From: Paludibacter sp. 47-17
GTDB lineage: Bacteria > Bacteroidota > Bacteroidia > Bacteroidales > Paludibacteraceae
NCBI GenBank assembly: GCA_001898935.1
Contig: MKVT01000030.1
Location: 1 to 64,000 of the forward strand
Length of the DNA: 64,000 nt
Direction: 5' to 3'
Numbering within the stretch: position 1 is the stretch's first letter; each line of letters begins with the position of its first letter. Below the pieces are notes generated by a model. It was given only the letters and a program-made list of their open reading frames with translations. It was not told the DNA's origin and ran no database searches. Positions 1-9,014 of the stretch are shown here, one piece after another. The position numbers and the translations under genes were made by a program.

Positions 1-186
1 GTTCTTTTTGCTTGGCGTCTCTTCCTTCACTTACTATATAATAATAAGTATTGACAAAGACTTTCTTTTTTCCCATTTTCTTATACTACATTGTCTTGTT
101 CATTGCATCATTTCAAAGAGCGTATCTGCTAACCTTTCCTCTCAAAAGGGACTGCAAAGATAAGCGGTTTTTTTATCTTGTGCAAA
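1..186 (-). promoter_or_regulatory. Leftward promoter and leader, probably of an rRNA operon
   Basis: On the minus strand a TTTG (183-186) and a TATCTTTG (155-162) are separated by 20 bases, a full match to the Bacteroidota promoter pattern. The transcript would run off the left edge. About 35 bases downstream it contains GCTCTTTGA (113-121 on the plus strand read in reverse), which resembles the boxA antitermination element of rRNA leaders. No convincing ORF fills 1-253. I infer a 16S rRNA gene just left of the window; the promoter is seen, the rRNA identity is inferred. Confidence 0.5.
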
Positions 187-253
187 TTATTTTTCGAAAA
201 AAAATCAATTATTTTTATGCAAAAAATCTATCTTATTGATAATGTGAATATTT

Positions 254-919
254 TCATTGAAACTTTTTTTCGACCAGTTGGCGCAGTTGTTGCTTTACGA
301 TCTCAAAATCGATGGACAGACCGGTTTCAAGGGCCAGTGAAGTCACTCCCTTGTCGGTAAATCCACATGGATTGATGTGCGAAAAGTACGATAAATCGGT
401 CGATATATTCAAAGCGAAGCCATGCATGGTTACATAACGGGAGCTACGTACACCAATAGCACAGATTTTTCGTGCACGGGGAGTTGTCGGATCCAGCCAT
501 ACTCCGGTAGCCCCGTCGAGACGTTCTCCTTTCAATCCGTACAGCGCGATAAATTCAATAATCGCGTCCTCCAGCGTTTCAATATACTGCCGAAGCCCCA
601 TCCCGAAATTGGCCAGATCGAAGATCGGATAACCTACCAATTGGCCCGGACCATGGTAGGTGATATCTCCGCCTCTGTTGGTATGCACGAACGAGGCATG
701 CTGAGCCTGGAGCTGTATATAATTCAACAACAAATTCTGCTCATCCCCGCTTTTCCCCAAAGTGTATACATGAGGATGTTCGCAAAATACCAGGTAATTT
801 TCGGTAGGCATCCCCTGCTGCTTCAGTTCAAGAGTACCCTTGAACAACTGTTCCTGTTCCTGCCAGGCTTGATTGTACTCCTTCAAACCCCAATCGATAT
901 AGTGAATGCTTTTATTCAT
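254..919 (-). CDS. lipB: Octanoyltransferase LipB
   Basis: This 221-residue cytoplasmic enzyme moves an octanoyl group from acyl carrier protein to the lipoyl domains of 2-oxoacid dehydrogenases and GcvH, the first step of lipoate synthesis. The family signature is plain: NRGGDITYHGPGQ at residues 81-93, followed by the catalytic pair Lys151 (in KICAIGV) and Cys185 (in HINPCGF). Length and layout are normal for the family. It starts 19 bases after mtgA on the same strand, so the two are probably co-transcribed. lipA is not in the window. Identification is firm. Confidence 0.95.
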   Translation of the reverse strand: MNKSIHYIDWGLKEYNQAWQEQEQLFKGTLELKQQGMPTENYLVFCEHPHVYTLGKSGDEQNLLLNYIQLQAQHASFVHTNRGGDITYHGPGQLVGYPIFDLANFGMGLRQYIETLEDAIIEFIALYGLKGERLDGATGVWLDPTTPRARKICAIGVRSSRYVTMHGFALNISTDLSYFSHINPCGFTDKGVTSLALETGLSIDFEIVKQQLRQLVEKKFQ

Positions 920-938
920 TGTATATAAAATTTAGTTC

Positions 939-1652
939 TCACTTTCCCTCTTTGATGAAATCGGGGGCCGGGAGTTTATCCATCAACGAAACAATCGACG
1001 CAGTACGTCTGCGAATGTACGACGAAGGATTAACCGGCGTGTATTTCCGCGGATTAGGAAGACATACAGCAATAGCAGCAGCCTGCCGGCGGGTGAGCTC
1101 CGACGCATCTTTTCCGAAATATTCCATGGCCGCAGCTTGGGCCCCGTATATTCCATCGCCCATTTCAATTACATTTAAATACACCTCCATAATCCGTTTT
1201 TTCGACCAGAACAACTCGATCAACACCGTAAAATAGGCTTCCAATCCTTTTCGAACGTACGAACGTTTGTTCCATAAAAAAACATTTTTAGCCGTTTGCT
1301 GCGAAATAGTACTGCCGCCCCTTATCCGTTTTCCCTTTTTGTTGTGCTCCCAGGCTTTTTTCATATCATCCAGCGAGAAACCATTGTGTTCCATGAACAA
1401 GTTGTCCTCCGAAGCTATCACTGCCTGCACCAGGTGGGGTGAAATATGCTCGATACTTACCCAATCCTTACTATTTTTAGGCGACCGGCCTTCCGTAACA
1501 GCTTCCACACTCCTGATCACCATCAGAGGAGTCAGCAATACCGGTATGAAACCTGCCAGTAAGGTCCAGGCAATAGTAAAAACAAAGAAGACGACGACCA
1601 GGTTCCGGATCCAGCGAAATACCCTGCCTGCAAATGATACGTTTTTTGCCAT
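939..1652 (-). CDS. mtgA: Monofunctional biosynthetic peptidoglycan transglycosylase
   Basis: This is a 237-residue GT51 glycosyltransferase that polymerises lipid II into glycan strands at the inner membrane. One N-terminal membrane anchor (about residues 14-45) precedes the GT51 domain, which shows the catalytic glutamate in ASEDNLFMEHNGF (Glu82) and the motif RGGSTISQQTAKN (111-123). There is no transpeptidase domain, which separates it from class A PBPs. The ATG at 1652 is preferred over an in-frame TTG two codons upstream. lipB follows 19 bases downstream. Identification is firm. Confidence 0.93.
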   Translation of the reverse strand: MAKNVSFAGRVFRWIRNLVVVFFVFTIAWTLLAGFIPVLLTPLMVIRSVEAVTEGRSPKNSKDWVSIEHISPHLVQAVIASEDNLFMEHNGFSLDDMKKAWEHNKKGKRIRGGSTISQQTAKNVFLWNKRSYVRKGLEAYFTVLIELFWSKKRIMEVYLNVIEMGDGIYGAQAAAMEYFGKDASELTRRQAAAIAVCLPNPRKYTPVNPSSYIRRRTASIVSLMDKLPAPDFIKEGK

Positions 1653-1673
1653 AATCAAATCATACTAAAAAAA

Positions 1674-1700
1674 AACTCCCTTGCAAAAAACAAGGGAGTT
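1674..1700 (-). terminator. Rho-independent terminator of the pseudouridine synthase gene
   Basis: AACTCCCTTG and CAAGGGAGTT form a perfect 10-bp stem with a 7-base loop. On the minus strand it is followed by a run of eight T. It lies between the stop of the upstream pseudouridine synthase and the mtgA start, so it ends the former. Confidence 0.85.
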
Positions 1701-1719
1701 AGTAGTAATCGGGATGAAT

Positions 1720-3162
1720 TTATTCGTAGGCTCCCATTTTCAGCATATTCACCTCCCTTTCGGTGAGGAAACGATACTTACCGCGGGGCAGATTCTTCTT
1801 AGTCAGTCCCGCAAAGAATACGCGGTCGAGACGCACTACCTTATAACCCAGTTTCTCGAAAATACGACGCACTACACGGTTTTGTCCCGAGTGAATCTGG
1901 ATACCGACCTGGCGGAAATCGTCGTCCTTCACAAAATTCAGTTCATCGGCCGCAATTTTTTCCTCATCCAGACTGATACCCGACAGAATAGCTTCAAAAT
2001 CGGGAATTTCGAGTGGTTTATCGAGCGTTACGTGATAAATTTTCTTTTTGTCATACTTCGGATGTGTGAGCTTCGACGCCAGATCGCCATCGTTGGTAAG
2101 CAACAAAACACCCGTCGTATTACGGTCGAGACGACCGACCGGATAGATACGTTCGCTGCATGCATTTTTCACCAGATCGAGCACCGTACGGCGATCGTGT
2201 GTATCTTCGGCCGTGGTGACGGTATCCTTCGGCTTATTCAGCAAAATATACACCTTACGCTCCGAGCGTACCAACTGATTGTGGAACATCACCTTATCGG
2301 AGTGCATCACTTTCACGCCCATTTCGGTAACGATTTCACCATTGACCGTAATCACCCCGGCACGGATAAATTCATCGGCTTCGCGACGGGAACATATTCC
2401 TGCATTGGCGAGGAATTTATTCAGACGTACCGGTTTCGTAAAATCAACTTCATTACGACGGTATTCGAGCTGTTTTTTCTTGCTGTATTTTGCATTGGGA
2501 TCTACATTACCTGAACGGATACGCGGACGGCGTCCGGTAGTATCGCGGGTATCAAAACGAGTTTCGACAAAGTTTCCTTCGGCATGTTCGCCCGGCTTGC
2601 GTAATGTAACACGCGGACGACGGTTGGTGTCGCCTCCCTGTCCTTCCTGAAAATTAGGTTTGAATCGCGGACGGCCGGTCGAATTCCTGTCCTGGGAATA
2701 ACCGCCTTCACGCCGTTCGTAAGGACGGTTTTCACGGGGCTGGTAAGGCCGGTTTTCGCGGGATTCGTACGGACGATTCTCGCGGGATTCGAAACTGCGC
2801 GGCTCACGACGTTCGTACGGGCGATCCTGACGGGAGGCATCGTACGGGCGCGGTTCACGACGTTCATAGGGACGATCAAAAGATTTCGGTTCACGGCGCT
2901 CGTACGGACGATCCTGACGGGAAGCATCGTAGGGACGTGGCTCACGATTTTCAAAGTTCTGTCTGTTTTCTTCTCTCTTACTAAAATCCGGCTTGAATGA
3001 CGGACGATCATTATCACGAGTTTGATTTGAGCCAATCCGGGAGGCTCCTCTTGTACCTTTCAGTATCGATCTCACATCGCGTTTTTCAAATGGTTTACCA
3101 TCACGGCCGGCCCCGGAACCCTCTTTTCTGGGGCGTTCCTGCCAGTTTTCATTGTTTGTCAT
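1720..3162 (-). CDS. RluB-type 23S rRNA pseudouridine synthase with repetitive basic N-terminal tail
   Basis: The C-terminal half is a complete RluB/RsuA-type pseudouridine synthase, which isomerises a uridine in large-subunit rRNA. An S4 RNA-binding domain (VRLNKFLANAGICSRREAD) is followed by the catalytic block GRLDRNTTGVLLLTNDGDLA, whose Asp near residue 340 is the catalytic residue. The ~480-residue protein is nearly twice the usual length because of about 230 residues of Arg/Glu/Pro/Tyr-rich low-complexity sequence before the S4 domain, built from units such as RPYERREP and RPYDASRQD. Such tails are common on this enzyme in Bacteroidota and probably bind RNA. The ATG at 3162 (MTNNENWQ) is chosen; 20 more residues are open upstream but do not look conserved. 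Confidence 0.88.
   Translation of the reverse strand: MTNNENWQERPRKEGSGAGRDGKPFEKRDVRSILKGTRGASRIGSNQTRDNDRPSFKPDFSKREENRQNFENREPRPYDASRQDRPYERREPKSFDRPYERREPRPYDASRQDRPYERREPRSFESRENRPYESRENRPYQPRENRPYERREGGYSQDRNSTGRPRFKPNFQEGQGGDTNRRPRVTLRKPGEHAEGNFVETRFDTRDTTGRRPRIRSGNVDPNAKYSKKKQLEYRRNEVDFTKPVRLNKFLANAGICSRREADEFIRAGVITVNGEIVTEMGVKVMHSDKVMFHNQLVRSERKVYILLNKPKDTVTTAEDTHDRRTVLDLVKNACSERIYPVGRLDRNTTGVLLLTNDGDLASKLTHPKYDKKKIYHVTLDKPLEIPDFEAILSGISLDEEKIAADELNFVKDDDFRQVGIQIHSGQNRVVRRIFEKLGYKVVRLDRVFFAGLTKKNLPRGKYRFLTEREVNMLKMGAYE
2690..2945 (-). repeat. In-frame tandem repeats encoding RPY-rich tail
   Basis: Within the pseudouridine synthase gene, units encoding DRPYERREPRPYDASRQ and the shorter RENRPYESRENRPY recur back to back with near-identical DNA: the stretch with ggcgatcctgacgggaggc near 2820-2840 recurs near 2909-2927. 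The unit lengths are multiples of three, so copy-number changes keep the frame. Confidence 0.7.
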
Positions 3163-3252
3163 TTGTACAAATAAAATTAATTTTTGAGCCTGCAAATATC
3201 GGAATATTTCCCGAAACCACAAAACTTCCCTTCATTATATTATATTTTTTTC

Positions 3253-3260
3253 TACTTTTG
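3253..3260 (+). promoter_or_regulatory. Promoter -7 box of rarA
   Basis: TACTTTTG fits the Bacteroidota TAnnTTTG -7 element and lies 25 bases before the rarA start codon. No good TTG is visible 19-21 bases upstream. Confidence 0.55.
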
Positions 3261-3285
3261 TAGTTCAACCCGACTTACTGAGCTT

Positions 3286-4554
3286 ATGCAACCTCTTGCC
3301 GAACGACTACGCCCTTCAAACTTAGACGAATACATCGGACAAAAACATTTAGTGGGCCCCGATGCGATTTTACGCCAAATGATAGAAACCGGGCGAATCG
3401 CCTCTTTTATTCTTTGGGGTCCTCCGGGTGTTGGTAAAACTACCCTTGCCCGTATCATTGCCAACCGTCTGGAAAGACCCTTTTACACCCTTAGCGCAGT
3501 TACTTCGGGCGTAAAAGATGTAAGGGAAGTGATCGAAAAAGCGAAGGCAAACCGGATGTTTGCGCAGGGTGTGAGTCCTATTCTGTTTATCGACGAAATA
3601 CATCGCTTTAGTAAATCGCAACAGGATTCGTTGCTGGGGGCCGTAGAAAACGGAACTGTCACCTTGATTGGCGCCACGACCGAAAATCCGTCGTTCGAAG
3701 TTATCACTCCCCTGCTCTCCCGTTGCCAGGTGTATGTACTGAAGGCACTTGAAAAGGATGATTTACTGGAGCTGATGAACCGGGCGCTCACCACCGATAC
3801 GGTATTACAAAAACTCAAAGTAAAGGTTGAAGAAACCGAAGCAGTCGTACGGTTTGCCGGGGGCGATGCCCGCAAGCTACTGAATATCATCGATTTGGTT
3901 TGTTCGTCGAATACAGGCGGCGAAGTTGTAATCAACAACAAGCTGGTGACCGACAAACTCCAGCAAAACCCGATGGCCTACGATAAAGAGGGAGAAATCC
4001 ACTACGATATCATATCAGCATTTATCAAATCGATTCGCGGCAGCGATCCCGATGCTGCTCTTTATTGGCTGGCACGTATGATAGCGGGTGGCGAGGATCC
4101 GAAATTCATTGCCCGGCGACTGGTGATTTCGGCGGCCGAAGATATCGGCCTGGCCAACCCGAATGCCTTGTTACTGGCCAATACCTGCTTCGATGCCCTG
4201 CATAAAATCGGATGGCCGGAAGGCCGGATTATTCTGGCCGAAACAACCGTCTACCTTGCCGCCTCACCAAAAAGCAATTCGGCCTACCTGGCTATCGACG
4301 AAGCGCTGGCCCTGGTCGAAAAAACCGGAAATCTGCCCGTGCCGCTACATTTGCGCAATGCTCCGACCAAATTGATGAAGGACTTGAACTACGGAACCAA
4401 TTATAAATATTCGCACGATTTTCCGAATCATTTTGTGACTCAGCAATTCATGCCCGACGAGCTGCTACAAACCCGGATCTGGCAGGTACAAAACAACAGC
4501 GCCGAGAAAAAACTCGGCGACTGGTTGCGGATGCTGTGGAACGGCAGGTACTAG
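3286..4554 (+). CDS. rarA: Replication-associated recombination ATPase RarA/MgsA
   Basis: This is a 422-residue AAA+ ATPase related to clamp loaders and RuvB, which acts at stalled replication forks. Walker A is GPPGVGKTT (about residues 45-53), Walker B is LFIDEIHRF (about 100-108), and a sensor-type GATTENPSFE follows. The C-terminal part has the family's tetramerisation region (ARRLVISAAEDIGLANPNAL). The ATG at 3286 begins the conserved MQPLAERLRPSNLDEYIGQ; 34 codons upstream are open but overlap the promoter and look non-coding. Its stop and that of the converging PspC gene lie in the same CTAG (4551-4554). Confidence 0.93.
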   Translation: MQPLAERLRPSNLDEYIGQKHLVGPDAILRQMIETGRIASFILWGPPGVGKTTLARIIANRLERPFYTLSAVTSGVKDVREVIEKAKANRMFAQGVSPILFIDEIHRFSKSQQDSLLGAVENGTVTLIGATTENPSFEVITPLLSRCQVYVLKALEKDDLLELMNRALTTDTVLQKLKVKVEETEAVVRFAGGDARKLLNIIDLVCSSNTGGEVVINNKLVTDKLQQNPMAYDKEGEIHYDIISAFIKSIRGSDPDAALYWLARMIAGGEDPKFIARRLVISAAEDIGLANPNALLLANTCFDALHKIGWPEGRIILAETTVYLAASPKSNSAYLAIDEALALVEKTGNLPVPLHLRNAPTKLMKDLNYGTNYKYSHDFPNHFVTQQFMPDELLQTRIWQVQNNSAEKKLGDWLRMLWNGRY

Positions 4555-6230
4555 TTGAAACGAACGCTGGCGGCACCCGATACTTCCTGATGATGGTACG
4601 AGGGGCGGTACCGGTTTTTAAAGGCGGCGGTACCCGACATCCGTACATCGAGCGAATCGGTTACATTGGTTTTGACTTCGGATGCCCCATCGCCTTTTAC
4701 TTTTGCATTGTGAACCAAAAATTCGTTGGCATCCACATTGGCCAGGCCCGAACTACTGAGCACCATCCTGTAGGCCATTCCTTCCAGATCGAGCTCGGTT
4801 GCGGCCGATTGGTCGATGCGGATTTCTCTGTTCACGTGTACATTTAGATCGGCTTTACTTACGCCCGACAACTCGATAGCCAGATTTTCGGTCGTTATCC
4901 GGTTAAAATTACGGACTTCGCTTGCACCACTTACTTTCAGCGATCGTAATTCGGGCATTACCACATACACCGTCACTTCACGGTTGACATGAAACTTCTC
5001 GGTGCTGATCTTCAGTACTCCGTTATTCACCCGGGTATTCAAATGCGAAAGCGCTGTGGGTCCGCCCGTTGCCTGTACCGAAAACACCGAATCCTGTGTT
5101 AATTCAACTTTCACATTGCCCGATATATCGAGCGAATGAAAATCGTCGGCCGGGATGAAACTGGAAATACGGCTTTCGTTGTGATCGTCGTGCCAGTAAA
5201 AACTGAGCGAATCGTTTTCACCCCGGATAAACGAAGCCACTGTACGGGCCGATAAACCGGTAAACATAAAGATACCTACGATCCAAAGTAAGAGCAAAAT
5301 CCAGTTCAGGGGTTTACCCACCCCTTTTTTACCGGTAAGCACCCTGATAGCCCCATAGACCAGTACAAACACCGGTATACCGATCACCAACAGCAAGGCC
5401 AGCACCATCCAGGTTGCATTAATGGTGCTGAACATGGTTAATTCGGGAATAAACCCGGTGATGATGGTAGGAGCAAACACCATTAATGAGAGCGCCGACA
5501 GTAAAGCGCCCAGCACTATAAATCCCACAAATCCCATGAGAGCACCTAAAATTCCGAAAATCACCTTGAATACTGCCCTGAAAGCTTGTCCGAACCGACT
5601 CCCTACCGTATTGGCCTTACTTTCAAATTCGTCGCTGTTCACATAATTCTTCATATTATTAATTTCTTCCTTGATCCGGTCGGCAGTAACCGGCTCGCCC
5701 TGCATTTCGAGTTTCTGGGCTACCGTGCGGGCTTCGGGAGCAATGATCCATACCAGAATGTAAATCGGAATAAGGGTTGTATACGACAGGAACAACAGTA
5801 CGACCAGAATGATCCTCACCAGTGCCACATCCCAACCCAAATAAATGGCCAGTCCGGAGGCAACCCCCCCCAACACTGCGTTATCGGGATCGCGGTAGAA
5901 TTTTCGCGGACCTTTTCGTTCCTTTTCGGCGGCAGGGATTTCTCCTTCCGATGGCTGCTCGTCGTCGTCGCCCGAAGCAAACTGATTAGGCTTACCCAGA
6001 ATCGAAATAACAGAATCGACATCTTCGAGCGTAATCACATTTTTGCCTTTATCCAGTTTTTCGGCAAATAATTCGGCGATACGGGCTTCAATGTCGGTCA
6101 TCACATCGCGACGTTCATTTTCCGAAAGCCGGTTTTCCACTTCGTTCAAATAGTTGTGCAATGCATCGTAGGCATCGCTATCGATGTGAAAAACAATATT
6201 ATTCAAATTAACGGTGAGTGTTTTCTTCAT
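4551..6230 (-). CDS. PspC-domain and GIN/DUF2807-domain membrane protein
   Basis: A 559-residue membrane protein. Residues 1-75 are a soluble segment with an acidic helix; a PspC domain follows at about 105-170 (DPDNAVLGGVASGLAIYLGW and a paired hydrophobic stretch); several more transmembrane segments occur between about 210 and 330; the C-terminal 200 residues form a beta-helical GIN domain (DUF2807, putative adhesin head) rich in short repeats such as LKVSGASEV and LAIELSGVSKAD. PspC domains sense or respond to envelope stress in other phyla. The start overlaps the PadR gene stop by 4 bases (ATGA), so it is the last gene of the efflux operon. The exact function is unknown. Confidence 0.85.
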   Translation of the reverse strand: MKKTLTVNLNNIVFHIDSDAYDALHNYLNEVENRLSENERRDVMTDIEARIAELFAEKLDKGKNVITLEDVDSVISILGKPNQFASGDDDEQPSEGEIPAAEKERKGPRKFYRDPDNAVLGGVASGLAIYLGWDVALVRIILVVLLFLSYTTLIPIYILVWIIAPEARTVAQKLEMQGEPVTADRIKEEINNMKNYVNSDEFESKANTVGSRFGQAFRAVFKVIFGILGALMGFVGFIVLGALLSALSLMVFAPTIITGFIPELTMFSTINATWMVLALLLVIGIPVFVLVYGAIRVLTGKKGVGKPLNWILLLLWIVGIFMFTGLSARTVASFIRGENDSLSFYWHDDHNESRISSFIPADDFHSLDISGNVKVELTQDSVFSVQATGGPTALSHLNTRVNNGVLKISTEKFHVNREVTVYVVMPELRSLKVSGASEVRNFNRITTENLAIELSGVSKADLNVHVNREIRIDQSAATELDLEGMAYRMVLSSSGLANVDANEFLVHNAKVKGDGASEVKTNVTDSLDVRMSGTAAFKNRYRPSYHHQEVSGAASVRFN

Positions 6231-6568
6231 ACCTGTTCTATTTTGTTACTTTTTAGACGACGAATAACCAAATTAATTTCATCCCATGCCTTTTCGAGTT
6301 CATCCAGGAAAAGTTGCCCTTTTCCGGTCATCTCGTAATATTTACGCGGCGGTCCCTGGGTCGATTCTTCCCACCGGTAATCGAGGAGTTCGGCATTTTT
6401 AAGCCGGGTGAGCAAAGGGTACAAGGTACCCTCCACAACGATAAGCTTTGCATCCTTTAATTCGGAGATAATATCGGATGCATACGAAGGTTTTTCTTTC
6501 AATATCAGCAAGATACAATATTCAAGATAACCCTTGCGCATTTGCGATTTGATATTTTCTGCATTCAT
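6227..6568 (-). CDS. PadR-family transcriptional regulator
   Basis: A 113-residue protein with the PadR winged-helix fold: MRKGYLEYCILLILKEKPSYASDI forms the first helices, and VVEGTLYPLLTRLKNAELLDY is the recognition helix and wing. A short C-terminal helical dimerisation arm ends in RRLKSNKIEQV. PadR proteins usually repress their own operon and an efflux system, and release DNA on binding a toxic or aromatic ligand. It overlaps both neighbours by 4 bases (ATGA), placing it inside the efflux operon, whose promoter 5.7 kb upstream carries a fitting repeat (12239-12282). Confidence 0.92.
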   Translation of the reverse strand: MNAENIKSQMRKGYLEYCILLILKEKPSYASDIISELKDAKLIVVEGTLYPLLTRLKNAELLDYRWEESTQGPPRKYYEMTGKGQLFLDELEKAWDEINLVIRRLKSNKIEQV

Positions 6569-7878
6569 TTTAATAATTCTAAAACTTGAATTCTCAGCAG
6601 GTATTCGTACTTCGACTGGCTCAGTTCCGAGATTACCTGAGTAAGATTGGCCTTGGCTGCGTACAGCTCGTAAACCGAAGCTCTTCCTGCTTCGTATTTC
6701 TGTTCGGCATACCGGTAGGCTTCGCGGGAGGCCTGTTCCGATTTTCGGGCTGCTTCGAGTCTCGATTGAGCCGCGATGGCGTTCTGATAGGCCTGTTCGA
6801 TGGTTTTACGCAATTGAATTTTCGTATTTTCCATTTCCAGCCGGCTGTTTTCCACAGCCAGTTTCGAATTTACCACCTGATTACGGGTTGCAAACCGGTT
6901 AAAAATGGGTATTTGCAAGTTAAGACCTACATTCGTGCTCAAGTTGTCGCGTGTTTGTTGACTGAATGAGTTATTGGGCACTCCGTTCAGGTTGTAGTAA
7001 CCCGTACTCATTTGCGCGCCCAGGCTAAGCGTAGGGAAATAAGCCGCACGCGCAATGTCGACATTGACGAGCGAACTGTTGAGCCGGTATTCGGCAGCTT
7101 TCAGTTCGGGTCTTGAAAGCAGAGCCGACTGGTATACTTCAGTGGCCGAAATCAGCCGGGCTTCGGCATCGATCATGTCCAGGGGCAGTACCACATCGAG
7201 GTTTTCGAAGTCGGTAAGTTCGATAATCTGGGCCAGATCCAATAATGCCAGCTTCAACTGGGTTTCGGTACGGGTCAGGTTCAGTTCTTCACGGGCCAGC
7301 TGTGCTTTCAGTTCGAACAATTCTCCCTCAGGCAACTTTCCGGCGGTAACCAGTGCCGCCCGCTGTTCCAGTTTCTGATTGGTAAGTTCCAGTTGACTGA
7401 GCGCCGTTTGCTTATTTTCCTTGTAAAGCAGCACTTGCAGGTAAGCCACCGTTACATTCAACCGGATATCTTCCTGTATTTTTTCCAGATCGGCCTTAGC
7501 CGCCAGCATTTCGGCCTTCCGGGCATCGATATTGTATTTCATGCGCATCCCGTCGAACAAGGTTATACCCGATCCGATGCCGAATGAAGTTTGCGACGAA
7601 TTGACATTACGGTAGGTATTGTCGGCTATGAGCGACCGGCCGAACATAAAACTCTGTCCGGCTGATGCATTCAGATTGGGAAGGAGATTGGCGCGGGCCT
7701 GGTCGTAGGCAATTTCGCGGCTGGTACGGTTCAGTTCCTGCTGGCGGATGTTCCGGCTGTTGGTGAGCGCCGAATCGATACATTGCTGCAGTGTCATAAC
7801 CTTTCCCGCTGCATGCGACCGGAAAGCTGAGCTAAGCAGCACGAGCAAAGTGAAAACTACTAGTTTTTTCATATTCAT
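6565..7878 (-). CDS. TolC-family outer-membrane efflux protein
   Basis: A 437-residue outer-membrane channel protein with signal peptide MKKLVVFTLLVLLSSAFRSHA and two OEP repeats of long coiled-coil helices (QCIDSALTNSRNIRQQELN in the first, VYQSALLSRPELKAAEYRL in the second). It would give the MacAB-like transporter encoded upstream an exit through the outer membrane. ATG at 7878 is used because it overlaps the adaptor stop as TGATG; an ATG two codons later is equally possible. Downstream it overlaps padR by 4 bases. Confidence 0.93.
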   Translation of the reverse strand: MNMKKLVVFTLLVLLSSAFRSHAAGKVMTLQQCIDSALTNSRNIRQQELNRTSREIAYDQARANLLPNLNASAGQSFMFGRSLIADNTYRNVNSSQTSFGIGSGITLFDGMRMKYNIDARKAEMLAAKADLEKIQEDIRLNVTVAYLQVLLYKENKQTALSQLELTNQKLEQRAALVTAGKLPEGELFELKAQLAREELNLTRTETQLKLALLDLAQIIELTDFENLDVVLPLDMIDAEARLISATEVYQSALLSRPELKAAEYRLNSSLVNVDIARAAYFPTLSLGAQMSTGYYNLNGVPNNSFSQQTRDNLSTNVGLNLQIPIFNRFATRNQVVNSKLAVENSRLEMENTKIQLRKTIEQAYQNAIAAQSRLEAARKSEQASREAYRYAEQKYEAGRASVYELYAAKANLTQVISELSQSKYEYLLRIQVLELLK

Positions 7879-8990
7879 CACGAATTTGCAGGTTTTTTAT
7901 CCATTACTTCGGCACCACGGATTTTGTCGCCTTTCTTCAATCCTTTTTTAATTTCGATGCTGATTCCATCCGACAAGCCGGTTACAACCTGCTTTTTCTC
8001 GAAGCTCTGAGGTTCTTCGGTAAGCAGGGTATGAACAAAAGCGGTATCGCCACTGAAGCTTACGCAGCTCTCGGGGATGGTGATTACATTTTCGGCGCGG
8101 TTGAAAATAATTTCGGCATTCGCGCTGTAACCGGCCCGGATAAACACATCGCCGGTAACCGTAACCGCTGCTTTCATATCGAACATGATGGCGCCACCCG
8201 AGTCGGTACCTTTGGGGGCTATGTATTCGAGTTTGGCATTCAGTCGTTTGCCGGGAATAGCTCCGATAGTGATTTCCATGGGCATATCGGTGTTTACCCG
8301 TCCTACTTCCGTTTCGTCGAGTTTACCCACAAACAGCATATCGTTCATATTGGCAACGGCTGCAATGGTGGTTCCGTCGTTGAAGTTGTTCGACTGAATC
8401 ACCGAATTTCCCACTTTCACGGGGATATCGAGAATGGTTCCGTTGATGGTGGAGCGCACCAGGGTATTGCTGGCCTGGGTTTTATCGCTGGCAATACCAT
8501 CGCGGGTAAGGCTCAGGTTGTCCTGGGCGGTTTTCAGCTCAGCTTTATCGTTGTCGAATTGAAGCTTGCTTTTTTCGAACTCTTCACGGGATATTACCTT
8601 TTCGGCAAACAGCTGCTTATCGCGTTCGAAGTTACGGGTAGTCTGATCGAATACCAGTTGGGCGCGCACCACCCGGGCCTCGGCTGCATTGAGGCTCACC
8701 ATGTCGGGGATCAGTTTAATACGTGCAATCACATCGCCTGCTTTCACCTGATCGCCCGCTTCTTTATAGATCTCCGAAATAATACCCGAAAGCTGGGGTT
8801 TGATAAGAATTTCGTTACGGGGCTCTACCTTTCCGGTAGCCACGGTTTTCTTCTGAATGGTTCCGGTGCTCACCGTTACAATTTCATACACTTTCAACTT
8901 GGGTTGTGACTTCTGCCACAGAAAAATAAAGGTACCGATAATACCAACGACCACCAGGCCAATAAAAAAGAACTTAAAGAATCGCTTCAT
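7878..8990 (-). CDS. HlyD/MacA-type periplasmic adaptor of an efflux transporter
   Basis: A 370-residue membrane-fusion protein with one N-terminal membrane segment (FFKFFFIGLVVVGIIGTFIFLW). A split lipoyl domain (VEPRNEILIKPQLSGIISEI before, INGTILDIPVKVGNSVI after) flanks a coiled-coil hairpin of about 80 residues, then beta-barrel and membrane-proximal domains. It links the ABC permeases in the inner membrane to the TolC-type channel. It lies 24 bases after the permease gene at 9015 and overlaps the channel gene. Confidence 0.93.
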   Translation of the reverse strand: MKRFFKFFFIGLVVVGIIGTFIFLWQKSQPKLKVYEIVTVSTGTIQKKTVATGKVEPRNEILIKPQLSGIISEIYKEAGDQVKAGDVIARIKLIPDMVSLNAAEARVVRAQLVFDQTTRNFERDKQLFAEKVISREEFEKSKLQFDNDKAELKTAQDNLSLTRDGIASDKTQASNTLVRSTINGTILDIPVKVGNSVIQSNNFNDGTTIAAVANMNDMLFVGKLDETEVGRVNTDMPMEITIGAIPGKRLNAKLEYIAPKGTDSGGAIMFDMKAAVTVTGDVFIRAGYSANAEIIFNRAENVITIPESCVSFSGDTAFVHTLLTEEPQSFEKKQVVTGLSDGISIEIKKGLKKGDKIRGAEVMDKKPANS

Positions 8991-9014
8991 ATTCGTAATT
9001 GATTTATTTATTTT

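Noticed and set aside
2690-2945. Regular repeats considered as a CRISPR array
   Set aside because: They are in-frame coding repeats without unique spacers and no cas gene is present.
2502-3035. Second open frame in the repetitive tail of the pseudouridine synthase gene
   Set aside because: The repeats keep other frames open; the frame in use joins directly to the catalytic domain.
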